A DNA stretch of 20,095 nt from CAYJEQ01 sp964371155 (lineage in GTDB: Bacteria > Bacillota > Clostridia > Oscillospirales > Ruminococcaceae): positions 1-20,095 of the forward strand of contig CAYJLI010000041.1 in the NCBI GenBank assembly GCA_964371155.1, written 5' to 3'. A program made the translations under genes and the position numbers. This document shows positions 6,977 to 13,974 of the stretch, piece by piece (position 1 is the stretch's first letter; each line of letters begins with the position of its first letter). Below the pieces are notes generated by a model, which saw only the letters and a program-made list of their open reading frames with translations, searched no databases and was not told the DNA's origin.

Positions 6977-8386
6977 ATGGACGAAATAAATAAAACTATA
7001 TTTGATAAATATCAAAAGGGTTTGGATTACTTTTTAAACGAAAATATGTTTGAAAACTGCGAGCGTTGCCATGATTTTTACATAGGAAATCAGTGGGCGC
7101 TAATGGAGGAGGGGGACGAGCTCCCNNNNNNNNNNNNNNNNNNNNNNNNNNNNNNNNNNNNNNNNNNNNNNNNNNNNNNNNNNNNNNNNNNNNNNNNNNN
7201 NNNNNNNNNNNNNNNNNNNNNNNNNGCAAAGGGACAAAGCGGTGGCTACTCGCTGAAAATGAGGCTAATTGACAGGACGGACATTTTCTTTGCAGACGAA
7301 ACAAACCCCGATATCAACAGCCAAGAATACATAATCATCGCCGAGCGGCTACCGCTTTATAAGGTGCATGAAATGGCGAGAAATTATGGGCTTAGCGAGG
7401 AAGAAATAGCGCTTATTACCTCTGACGAGGATAATTTTATATACACAAACACACCAAAAAACGAAGATCTTTATGGCGAATACTGTACGAGCTTGCTCTA
7501 TATGGAGCTAACACCCGAGGGCGTGACCTTTTCACGGAGTGTTAGAGAGGTGGTTTATGCTCCATTACAGCTAATAAAAGGCCTTTCGGTCTACCCGATT
7601 GCAGGGTATATCTGGGAGGAAAAGCACGGCAGTGCCAGAGGTGTGGGCAATGTTGAGAAACTTATTCCAAATCAGCTTGAGGTCAATAAGACTCTTGCAA
7701 GACGCTCTGTGATGACCAAAAGGGACGCTTACAACAAACTCGCCTACGACAAAAACAAAATCGCAAATATCGACGATCTCGATAGAGCCGGGGCAAAAAT
7801 TGAGGTGGACAATTTAGAGGGCAACCCAATAGATACTATCATACAGTATCTAAAGCCTGCCCCCATCTCACAGGATGCCTCCAATCTACAAAATGAGCTC
7901 ATAGATTTGAGCAGGTCGATGGAGGGCGCAACCGATGCGGCGGTGGGGCTTGTTGACCCCACCAAAGCAAGCGGTGCGGCAATAAAGGCGGCGAGGGATC
8001 AGGCGGCAGTCCCACTTAACGAACATGTGGCAAGCTATAAGCAGTTTGTTGAGGATGTGGCGGTTATCTGGCTTAGTCTGTGGAGAATTTACTACACCGA
8101 TGGAATTTCGGCGCAGGGAGGAGCTCTGACAAATAATTTTATTAATCAAAGAGAGCTTGCTACCACCGAAATAAACATAAGGGTGGATGTAACCCCCATA
8201 GACCCATATAGCAGACTCAGCGGAGAGCTTGCACTCGAGCGAGTTTTAGAGCGTGGCTTTATCAGCTTTGAGGAGTATTTAACCCTTCTCGACGATTATT
8301 CCTCAGTGCCAAAAAGGCAGCTCGAAGAGGTGATTAAAAGCAGGGAGAATACGCCTGGAAAGGAGAAAAGCAATGGGATGCTGTAA
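6977..8386 (+). CDS. Phage portal protein (interrupted by an assembly gap)
   Basis: The portal is the dodecameric ring at the capsid vertex through which DNA passes. The first about 50 residues (including CERCHDFYIGNQW) resemble podovirus and siphovirus portal starts. After the N run come RLIDRTDIFFADETNPD, the clip-like region, and a C-terminal part with helices and a conserved DAAVGLVDPTKASGAAIKAA. The coding frame happens to be the same on both sides of the gap when it is counted as 100 bases. The part expected between the N-terminus and the stem is missing, so the real gap is probably longer and the full protein larger than the 469 residues implied here. Confidence 0.88.
   Translation: MDEINKTIFDKYQKGLDYFLNENMFENCERCHDFYIGNQWALMEEGDELXXXXXXXXXXXXXXXXXXXXXXXXXXXXXXXXXXAKGQSGGYSLKMRLIDRTDIFFADETNPDINSQEYIIIAERLPLYKVHEMARNYGLSEEEIALITSDEDNFIYTNTPKNEDLYGEYCTSLLYMELTPEGVTFSRSVREVVYAPLQLIKGLSVYPIAGYIWEEKHGSARGVGNVEKLIPNQLEVNKTLARRSVMTKRDAYNKLAYDKNKIANIDDLDRAGAKIEVDNLEGNPIDTIIQYLKPAPISQDASNLQNELIDLSRSMEGATDAAVGLVDPTKASGAAIKAARDQAAVPLNEHVASYKQFVEDVAVIWLSLWRIYYTDGISAQGGALTNNFINQRELATTEINIRVDVTPIDPYSRLSGELALERVLERGFISFEEYLTLLDDYSSVPKRQLEEVIKSRENTPGKEKSNGML
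7126..7225. other. Assembly gap (100 N) inside the portal gene
   Basis: Exactly 100 N is a common placeholder for a gap of unknown length. The portal's upstream wing region is presumably lost here. Confidence 0.95.
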
Positions 8387-8534
8387 TTTAGAGCCATTTG
8401 TGATAGGGTATAAAACCCTTTTCGATGGCAAAATAATTCACACCATGCAATGCCCTAAATGCAAAAGTATTTGGGAAGAGGAGGTAAATGTTTTGCCTTC
8501 GGGCGAAGCAGGGGTGAATAGTGAAGAGGCATAG
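8373..8534 (+). CDS. Small CxxC (zinc-ribbon-like) protein
   Basis: This is a 53-residue reading frame beginning MGCCNLEPFVIGYKT, overlapping the portal stop codon by 14 bases. AAGGAG stands seven bases before the ATG, which is strong support for real translation. Cys27-Pro-Lys-Cys30 forms one zinc knuckle, and Cys3-Cys4 could supply the other pair. It ends in an acidic tail. Function is unknown; small zinc proteins of this sort occur between portal and scaffold genes in some phages. Confidence 0.7.
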   Translation: MGCCNLEPFVIGYKTLFDGKIIHTMQCPKCKSIWEEEVNVLPSGEAGVNSEEA

Positions 8535-8558
8535 AGCTTTTTTCACTGCAATCACTTG

Positions 8559-8585
8559 GCAAAATGGGTTTAAAGCTTATTTTGC
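8559..8585. repeat. Hairpin in the portal-scaffold gap
   Basis: GCAAAAT (8559-8565) and ATTTTGC (8579-8585) are an inverted repeat in the 186-bp gap before the scaffold gene. It may be a leader hairpin like those upstream of the capsid gene; nothing else is seen in this gap. Confidence 0.35.
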
Positions 8586-8720
8586 TTATCACCAAAAATG
8601 GCTTTACTAATTTAATATTAAAATTATATTTATCTCTTATGCGACCCCATTCGGGTGGAGAAAGTAGTTTTTAATTCATTTAAATTTGATAAAGCCGAGA
8701 AATTTGAAAGGAGAAAATTA

Positions 8721-9173
8721 ATGAGTGAAACTAAAAGAATTCTTCCGGAGGTGTTTTCCGAGCCCAAAACAAGCATGGCTTTTTTAAGGGATTTTTTAAA
8801 CAAAAAGGAAAACGAACTCTGCCAGATGAAAAAAGAGCGTGATATGTACCGTGCACTGCATGATAAACATATCCGTGAAAGGGATATCTGCAAAATTTGT
8901 GCCGCATATCCGGACGAGATTTCCCCCGACAACTGCGAGCTTGGCGACGATTTCTATGCGCTGATGAGCACTGGGAAGATGGACGCTGTTGCCGCATATG
9001 AAATTGTGAGCAAAATCATGGAGCGTCAGAGCAAACCGCCCGTAATGGGGGATGTTTCCACTAAGGGCAGGGGGAGCGAGCTTCTCTCAAGGGCTCAGGT
9101 GGAAAAGATGAGCCAGAGCGAAGTGGATAGAAACTTTGCACGCATAATGAAGTCGATGGAGCATTGGAAGTAG
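8721..9173 (+). CDS. Putative capsid scaffolding protein
   Basis: This 150-residue helical, charged protein lies directly before the capsid gene, the usual place of the scaffold that guides prohead assembly. A coiled-coil-prone segment with many Glu, Lys and Arg spans about 20-60. The C-terminus (AQVEKMSQSEVDRNFARIMKSMEHWK region, 125-150) has the short amphipathic helices typical of coat-binding scaffold ends. AAAGGAG seven bases before ATG 8721 decides the start; a GTG at 8655 in the same frame has no ribosome site. A CxxC (Cys-Lys-Ile-Cys) at about 60-63 is unusual for a scaffold. Confidence 0.75.
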   Translation: MSETKRILPEVFSEPKTSMAFLRDFLNKKENELCQMKKERDMYRALHDKHIRERDICKICAAYPDEISPDNCELGDDFYALMSTGKMDAVAAYEIVSKIMERQSKPPVMGDVSTKGRGSELLSRAQVEKMSQSEVDRNFARIMKSMEHWK

Positions 9174-9190
9174 AGGGTGTCGAAAAAGTA

Positions 9191-9259
9191 GGTTTAGCAA
9201 AAAGCTTTGGCAAAATTTAAGTCGTGTTTTACAAAATTTTGTTCTCGTTTTTGCAAACC
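9191..9259. repeat. Long imperfect hairpin before the capsid gene
   Basis: GGTTTAGCAAAAA (9191-9203) pairs with TTTTTGCAAACC (9248-9259) with one bulge. Inside it CAAAATTT (9211-9218) pairs perfectly with AAATTTTG (9234-9241). It could be a partial terminator or an RNA-processing structure between scaffold and capsid. Confidence 0.45.
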
Positions 9260-9294
9260 CTTTGTGTTTCAGGCACCACCAAAGTAAAAAAACT

Positions 9295-9394
9295 GTTTTT
9301 CTCCTCACGCAATGCTGAGAAGTGAAAAACATGGCGCAATATAAGCGTTTTTATGGCTAATTTGTGCCAATAAAAGAAAGGAAGGGTCATATTT
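9295..9394 (+). promoter_or_regulatory. Repeated stem-loop leader, copy 1 (capsid gene)
   Basis: Two hairpins in a row precede the ribosome site: GTTTTTC (9295-9301) with GAAAAAC (9324-9330), then TGGCGCAA (9332-9339) with TTGTGCCA (9362-9369), which includes one G-T pair. The end AAAGAAAGGAAGGGTCATA leads into the ATG. The same layout with diverged bases stands before the next gene. See copies 2 and 3. Confidence 0.7.
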
Positions 9395-10231
9395 ATGTCA
9401 CTAAAAAACTTTTTACCAACAGTATGGAACAGCGCAATCAGCACAGAGCTTGAAAGGCTGTGTGTATTTATCGAAAACACCAATCGCCAATATGAGGGCG
9501 AAGTGAAAAACTTAGGGGACAGCGTGCGCATTTTAGGCGTGGCGAAGCCCACTATTTACACCACAAACAGCAGTGAAATCACCTTGCCGACAGCCGAGCA
9601 AATCGAGGACACAGCCATCACGATGAACATAAATCAAATCGCATATTTTAACTATATGATAAACGATTTAGATGCTTCACAGATGGCAAAAGGCGGAATT
9701 GCCAAGGCGCTTAATACCGAAACAAGCGAAGGACTCGCCTGTGAAATGGACAAATTCGTGGCGGATATGTCAAACGACAAGCTTGCGGTTTTAGACAATA
9801 AGACCGCTTATCAAATCACAAAAGACAATATCTTAGAGAAGATTGACAGCGCACTGACCACGCTTTACAAAAACGATGTAAATCAGTCTGCTAAGATAAC
9901 TCTAACAGTTTCACCACAGTTTTATATGCTTCTAAAGCAGGCATATATCAGACTTGACACCGACAATAGCCTAATGATGACTAACGGCAGAGTGGGCAAA
10001 TATGGCAATGTCGAAGTTAAGATGAGCAATAATGTTGCAACCAAAAACGGCGTGGAGCTTATCCAGCTTAAAACCGATAGGGCAATAGCATTTTGCAACC
10101 CGACAGTTCACACAGAGGCATACCGCCCAGAAAACCGCTTCTCGAATGCGGTTAAAGGCTTTGTGCTCTATGACGGCAAAATCGTAAGACCAAAAGAAAT
10201 GGTCGTAATGAATGTTAAATACACAGCGTAG
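9395..10231 (+). CDS. Major capsid protein
   Basis: This 278-residue protein follows the scaffold gene and has the look of an HK97-fold coat protein. It has an N-terminal helical segment (FLPTVWNSAISTELER), an extended charged region (about 30-75, the E-loop position), and a P-domain-like helix-rich middle (about 100-165) ending TLTVSPQFYMLLKQA. Then come the strand-rich A-domain and the end YGNVEVKMSNN...AFCNPTVHTEAYRPENRF. This pattern is close to P22-type and other podovirus coat proteins. No protease gene and no cleaved leader are seen. The leader before it carries two stem-loops, consistent with strong, separately regulated expression. Confidence 0.88.
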   Translation: MSLKNFLPTVWNSAISTELERLCVFIENTNRQYEGEVKNLGDSVRILGVAKPTIYTTNSSEITLPTAEQIEDTAITMNINQIAYFNYMINDLDASQMAKGGIAKALNTETSEGLACEMDKFVADMSNDKLAVLDNKTAYQITKDNILEKIDSALTTLYKNDVNQSAKITLTVSPQFYMLLKQAYIRLDTDNSLMMTNGRVGKYGNVEVKMSNNVATKNGVELIQLKTDRAIAFCNPTVHTEAYRPENRFSNAVKGFVLYDGKIVRPKEMVVMNVKYTA

Positions 10232-10277
10232 ATAAGAGGGACTTTAAAGCTAATTTCAAGCTAATTTATTAAAAGCT

Positions 10278-10378
10278 GTTTTTCTCCTCTACTAAAAGCG
10301 GACAAGCGAAAAACATGGCACAATAAATCATCTTCTATGGTTGTTTTGTGCCTTTATAAGAAAGGAATGGTTATATAT
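10278..10378 (+). promoter_or_regulatory. Repeated stem-loop leader, copy 2 (small head protein gene)
   Basis: GTTTTTC (10278-10284) pairs with GAAAAAC (10308-10314), then GGCACAA (10317-10323) pairs with TTGTGCC (10346-10352). The G-T pair of copy 1 is an A-T pair here, so the stem is conserved while its sequence changes. It ends AAGAAAGGAATGGTTATA before the ATG. Confidence 0.7.
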
Positions 10379-10735
10379 ATGGCAGTAACAAATATCGAAA
10401 GAGTAAAAATTACCGATGCAAACGAGCTAAGCTCTGCTATAACATTTACGGCGGCAAGCTCAGCGGCTGATGGCTTCAAGGTGAACTTTGAGGGCAAGGA
10501 CTACAAAACACTGATAATAGTTGAAGGTGGCAGTACCGAGGGCACCATCACTGTTAAACAGGGCAACGGTATCCAAGGCGTGGCAGACATCACCTATGCA
10601 GTGGGTGCAAGCGCTACATTCGCCCTCACTCTCGACAGTGGAGTGTTTAAAAATGTGAGTGGGGATAATAAGGGGCATGTGATGATAGTGCCATCCACCA
10701 CGGCTATAAAAATAGCGGCGGTGGAACTCCCATAA
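10379..10735 (+). CDS. Putative head decoration or accessory head protein
   Basis: This 118-residue protein is rich in Thr, Ser, Gly and Val and predicted to be all beta. It follows the capsid gene and shares its leader design, so it is probably a virion protein made in quantity, such as a decoration protein. No named family is recognised. ATG 10379 lies after the GGAATGG site; a GTG or ATG further upstream at 10337 falls within the leader hairpin and is not used. Confidence 0.65.
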   Translation: MAVTNIERVKITDANELSSAITFTAASSAADGFKVNFEGKDYKTLIIVEGGSTEGTITVKQGNGIQGVADITYAVGASATFALTLDSGVFKNVSGDNKGHVMIVPSTTAIKIAAVELP

Positions 10736-10764
10736 ATAATCGTAGCGAAGTGGAGATTATTTAT
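10732..10764 (+). terminator. Inverted repeat over the stop codon, possible terminator
   Basis: ATAAATAATC (10732-10741) pairs perfectly with GATTATTTAT (10755-10764), overlapping the TAA of the preceding gene and followed by ATTTTG. The loop carries GCGAAGT. It could end or reduce the head-gene transcript. Confidence 0.45.
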
Positions 10765-10808
10765 ATTTTGTGTAGCAAGTAAATGGTGAAAAATGAAGTT
10801 TTACAGGG

Positions 10809-10868
10809 TTTTTTCAAAAAATCGTGGGGTATGGGGTGAAACCCCATAAATAGAAAGGCGAAGCCTAA
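10809..10868. repeat. Dispersed hairpin element A, copy 2
   Basis: Six differences from 4-63 across 60 bp. The stem ATGGGGT-GAA-ACCCCAT (10831-10847) is kept by the paired change C-G to T-A (10837/10841). The mini-hairpin AGGC-GAA-GCCT is identical (10856-10866). Confidence 0.75.
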
Positions 10869-10882
10869 TATAAATCCGCCAT

Positions 10883-10900
10883 GTGGGCATCCTTGCCCAC
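10883..10900. repeat. Hairpin GTGGGCA-TCCT-TGCCCAC
   Basis: A perfect 7-bp stem with a 4-base loop, flanked by GCC and GGC that can extend it. It is the third of five hairpins in the 333-bp gap between the small head protein and the adaptor gene. Confidence 0.6.
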
Positions 10901-10903
10901 GGC

Positions 10904-10959
10904 AATTTAATCTATATGTCCCTGCCCCGAGACGGGGCAGATGGACGATATAAATAATT
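10904..10959. repeat. Dispersed hairpin element B, copy 1
   Basis: It matches 20005-20062 with a few base changes and small length differences in the loop. The core stem is CTGCCCCG-AGA-CGGGGCAG (10922-10940), extended by GTCC (10918-10921) with GGAC (10943-10946) and ATAT with ATAT. Two pairs differ from the other copy by compensatory changes. Confidence 0.75.
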
Positions 10960-10977
10960 GAAAAATGATGGTTGTAG

Positions 10978-10997
10978 GGGCATGGCTTGCCATGCCC
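10978..10997. repeat. Perfect 9-bp palindrome GGGCATGGC-TT-GCCATGCCC
   Basis: A near-perfect palindrome with a 2-base centre, the fifth hairpin of the cluster, 71 bp before the adaptor start. In DNA it is a good binding site or cruciform; as RNA the loop is tight and would need to open a pair. Confidence 0.6.
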
Positions 10998-11068
10998 GTA
11001 TACCACACAGTCTAAAATATACCCATAAATCCAATATGCAATAACCCTTATAGAAAGGAGTTGATTTA

Positions 11069-11944
11069 ATGAATTACAAAGAGCTGAGGTCTGAGATATT
11101 TGCGCTTGGTTTTGAAGATAGTGAAAAATATTCGGATAATCCCGACATATTCCCCACCGCAGTAAACCGTGCAATTTCGGTGATTACCACCGAGGTGAGA
11201 AGCTATACTGCTGAAGTTTCTATAAGCCATTTTCCACTTCTCAGCGTGGCAAGCGGTGAAAATGGTGTCTGCAAAAAGGGTGAAGATTTAGTTTTCACCG
11301 CTAAAAATGCTAAATGCTTCGCCTTTTACTGCAATGGTAGCGGAAGCCTTAAAATTTCCGATGACGAGGGCGAAAGGGTGATGCCACTTGGCGGAGAGAG
11401 TGGATTTGTCCTCTACCGTGATTTTTTAAATGGTGATGCTGTGCTCACATTTAGCGGCGAATATCTCTACCATGTAAAAGGACTTGGGATATATGATAGC
11501 ATATCTTCTCTAAATCTCCATGACATTCTCCCAAATCTAAGCTACATCCCATATGATTTAAAAGAGCTTGATCCCGACTTTGTAGCATTTACCGACAAAG
11601 GGGTATTAAACGATAGGGGGCAGTATAAAAGTCTTTCCGACTACCGAATTGAAAGGCGCAGTGTAATATATCTGCCCAAAGAGGAAGCGGGGGAGTATAT
11701 AATGGAGTACAAAAAGCTTTCTCCAAGGCTTACAGCTGACACGACGGACGATTTTATTATTCCGCTCGATGACGATATAACAGTGCTTTTACCCCTCTTA
11801 GCTTCCTATTATATTTGGCTGGATTACGATGCTACAAAGGCGTCGATTTACCGCAATGAGTATGAGGCTATGCGAAATAATATCCTGCTTCGTGAAGTAA
11901 AACCCATTGCGGCAGTGCTCGGAGGTGAAAACTCATGCCTGTAA
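11069..11944 (+). CDS. Putative podovirus head-tail adaptor (gp4/gp11-like)
   Basis: This 291-residue protein likely sits under the portal and connects it to the tail. Its N-terminal helices (about 1-45) and C-terminal helices, including PLLASYYIWLDYDATKAS (about 242-259), resemble the adaptor or tail tubular A proteins of T7- and P22-like phages. Between them, at about 50-145, is a Gly-, Ser- and aromatic-rich beta stretch that looks like an inserted domain, which makes the protein longer than T7 gp11. AAAGGAG precedes the ATG. It overlaps the next gene by 10 bases, so the two are coupled. The family call rests on position and helix patterns. Confidence 0.65.
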   Translation: MNYKELRSEIFALGFEDSEKYSDNPDIFPTAVNRAISVITTEVRSYTAEVSISHFPLLSVASGENGVCKKGEDLVFTAKNAKCFAFYCNGSGSLKISDDEGERVMPLGGESGFVLYRDFLNGDAVLTFSGEYLYHVKGLGIYDSISSLNLHDILPNLSYIPYDLKELDPDFVAFTDKGVLNDRGQYKSLSDYRIERRSVIYLPKEEAGEYIMEYKKLSPRLTADTTDDFIIPLDDDITVLLPLLASYYIWLDYDATKASIYRNEYEAMRNNILLREVKPIAAVLGGENSCL

Positions 11945-13803
11945 AAGTACCCTCACCACCTTCCTTAAAACAAACCTCCTACCGAGGGCTTTTAGGGGTT
12001 GATTACTCGGTGGATGCGCTTATGGTGAGCAGAAATCGTGCCGCAGACCTCTGCAATATAATCTCCGACAAAGGAGGTTTGCCCGAAAAACGCGATGGAT
12101 ACCGCACACTGCACCAACTAAGTGGCACAGTGCATGGAATATACTATGGCTTTTTATCCGAGGAAGAAGTTTTTATCGCCCATGTGGGAGGCGCACTCTA
12201 CCGATTTGACGAAAGCGAAAATCCCCCTATTTTAATAGCCGATAACATTGCAAATAGCCGTTCCACCGCCTTTTTTATGGGACATAACGGAGTGACAAAG
12301 CTTTTCCTACTCACAGGGGAAGACCTGCTCGTCTATGATGGCAATGAGATAAAAAACATCACTGAAATCGCCTCAGTACCACTGATTATTATCAGCAAAA
12401 ACCCAAATGGCACAGGTGGTGTGGCACTTGAGGGGGTAAATTTAATCACCCCTTTCCGCAGGGAATCCTTTCTATCGGACGGAAGCAGTAAGGTGTATCA
12501 GCTTTCCGCTAAGGAGATTGATAGCGATATTGTCACGGTGAGCTTGAGCACCTCCACCGAGACAGAAGAGCTTGTGGAAAACACCGATTTCACCGTGGAT
12601 AGGCAGAGTGGACAAATCACATTCAACACCGCACCCGAAGCCCCAGAAGTCAGCGGGAGGGACAATGTAGAAATCCGCTATGCAAAGACAGTCGCCGGCT
12701 ATGCTGATAGAATAAAAAAATGCACCGCCTCGGTTTATTATGGACTTGGGAGCTCGGGGAGAATGTTTTTAACAGGCAATAGCGATTATCCTGCATGGGA
12801 TTTTTGGTGCAAAATAAATGACCCCACCTACTTCCCCGATTTAAACTATGGCATTGTTGGAAGTGAGAGCACGGCGGTGATGGGTTATGCAAAGCTCGGC
12901 GAGGACTTGCTCATCATAAAAGAGGATAATCAGCAGGATAGCACAATATTTGTCCGAAGTGCAGAGCTGCTCGACGGCGAAGCAATATTCCCTGTAAAGC
13001 AAGGGGTTACCGGCATAGGTGCGGTGGCACAGCGCTCGTTTGTAAACTTGATAGATGAGCCGCTATTTCTCTCGAGGAGCGGTGTCTATGCGGTGACTTC
13101 AAACATCATCACCGCCGAGCGAACACTTCAAAATCGCTCCTATTTTATAGACGCTAAACTCACTTTAGAGGAAAACCTCGCATCTGCAGTCGCTTGTGAA
13201 TGGAATGGCTATTATCTGCTTGCACTAAATGAGAGGGTCTATCTCCTAAATAGCAGGCAAAAAAGCGGAAGCGGTAGCTCCTTTTTATACGAGTGCTATT
13301 TCTGGGATAATTTCCCGGCACACAGCCTCCTTTCACATAAAGGTTTCCTCTACTTTGGCACTATGGACGGCAGAATTTGCAAGCTAAACACCGATATACT
13401 CACCATCGACCGCTATTCCGACGACGGCGAAGCGATAAAAGCTTTTTGGGACACCCCAGCGGACGACGATGGAAGCATAACGCTTTTAAAAAACCTTGAG
13501 CGTGAGGGTGGTATGCTCACTATAAAACCATCTGCGAGCACCTCGGCGGTTGTGTATGTTTCGGTGGATGGTGAGCCGTGGGAAAAGCTCAGCGAGGGAA
13601 AATTTTCACTGATAAGCTGGGAGAATTTAAGCTTTAACAGCTTTAGCTTTTTTACTACGAGCACCCCAAAGCACATCTATTTTAATCAGAAGCTCAGAAG
13701 ATATTTAAGTCTTCAGTTTAGGGTGCAAAACGACAAAGTAAACCAGAGCTTTGGCATATATGAAATAAGTAAGTATTTCACATATCAAAACTATGGTAAG
13801 TAG
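11935..13803 (+). CDS. Putative tail nozzle / tubular protein (gp10/gp12-like)
   Basis: This is the largest protein in the block (622 residues) and is nearly all beta. It begins with SYRGLLGVDYSVDA and DLCNIISDKGGLPEKRDGYR, a start shared by podovirus nozzle and stabilisation proteins. Repeated blade-like strands (for example GIYYGFLSEEEVFIAHVGGALY, 65-86; FLYFGTMDGRICKLNTD, about 470-486) fit the beta-propeller of P22 gp10 and T7 gp12. The C-terminal 100 residues are Ser- and Phe-rich and may be a separate beta domain. GGAGGTG seven bases upstream of ATG 11935 decides the start. Pairing with the adaptor gene matches short-tailed phage order. Confidence 0.7.
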   Translation: MPVKVPSPPSLKQTSYRGLLGVDYSVDALMVSRNRAADLCNIISDKGGLPEKRDGYRTLHQLSGTVHGIYYGFLSEEEVFIAHVGGALYRFDESENPPILIADNIANSRSTAFFMGHNGVTKLFLLTGEDLLVYDGNEIKNITEIASVPLIIISKNPNGTGGVALEGVNLITPFRRESFLSDGSSKVYQLSAKEIDSDIVTVSLSTSTETEELVENTDFTVDRQSGQITFNTAPEAPEVSGRDNVEIRYAKTVAGYADRIKKCTASVYYGLGSSGRMFLTGNSDYPAWDFWCKINDPTYFPDLNYGIVGSESTAVMGYAKLGEDLLIIKEDNQQDSTIFVRSAELLDGEAIFPVKQGVTGIGAVAQRSFVNLIDEPLFLSRSGVYAVTSNIITAERTLQNRSYFIDAKLTLEENLASAVACEWNGYYLLALNERVYLLNSRQKSGSGSSFLYECYFWDNFPAHSLLSHKGFLYFGTMDGRICKLNTDILTIDRYSDDGEAIKAFWDTPADDDGSITLLKNLEREGGMLTIKPSASTSAVVYVSVDGEPWEKLSEGKFSLISWENLSFNSFSFFTTSTPKHIYFNQKLRRYLSLQFRVQNDKVNQSFGIYEISKYFTYQNYGK

Positions 13804-13879
13804 TAATGCAAGAGTGTTTTATGCGGTTTTCCATGTCGCTTATGCCAAGAAAAGAAAAAAGTTTTAAAACAGTATCAAC

Positions 13880-13974
13880 AGCCATAAAACTAACCTTTAT
13901 TTAAAGCCAATATTTAATGAGTGTTTAGTATTGCTTATGGCTATTATCAAAAAAAGAAAGGAGTGGTCATAAGT
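13880..13974 (+). promoter_or_regulatory. Repeated stem-loop leader, copy 3 (tailspike gene)
   Basis: AGCCATAA (13880-13887) pairs with TTATGGCT (13935-13942), enclosing CAATA/TATTG, and ends AAAGAAAGGAGTGGTCATA before the ATG. It shares the ribosome-site block with copies 1 and 2, but the stems differ in sequence, so common origin is less sure. The upstream part of the 171-bp gap shows nothing else. Confidence 0.45.

Noticed and set aside
4..10868. Element A copies as phage attachment sites (direct repeats)
   Set aside because: They do not flank the cassette: one is far left in host DNA beyond prs, and the other is in the middle of the virion operon.
10809..10997. CRISPR-like array
   Set aside because: The hairpins are different from each other and are not evenly spaced; there are no repeated units with spacers.
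10761..11174. A 137-codon minus-strand frame across the hairpin cluster
   Set aside because: It is made of palindromes and repeats and runs into the adaptor gene; no ribosome site or family likeness.
13921..13974. Upstream GTG start giving a longer tailspike N-terminus
   Set aside because: It lies in the leader stem-loop with no ribosome site, whereas ATG 13975 follows AGGAGTGG at suitable spacing.
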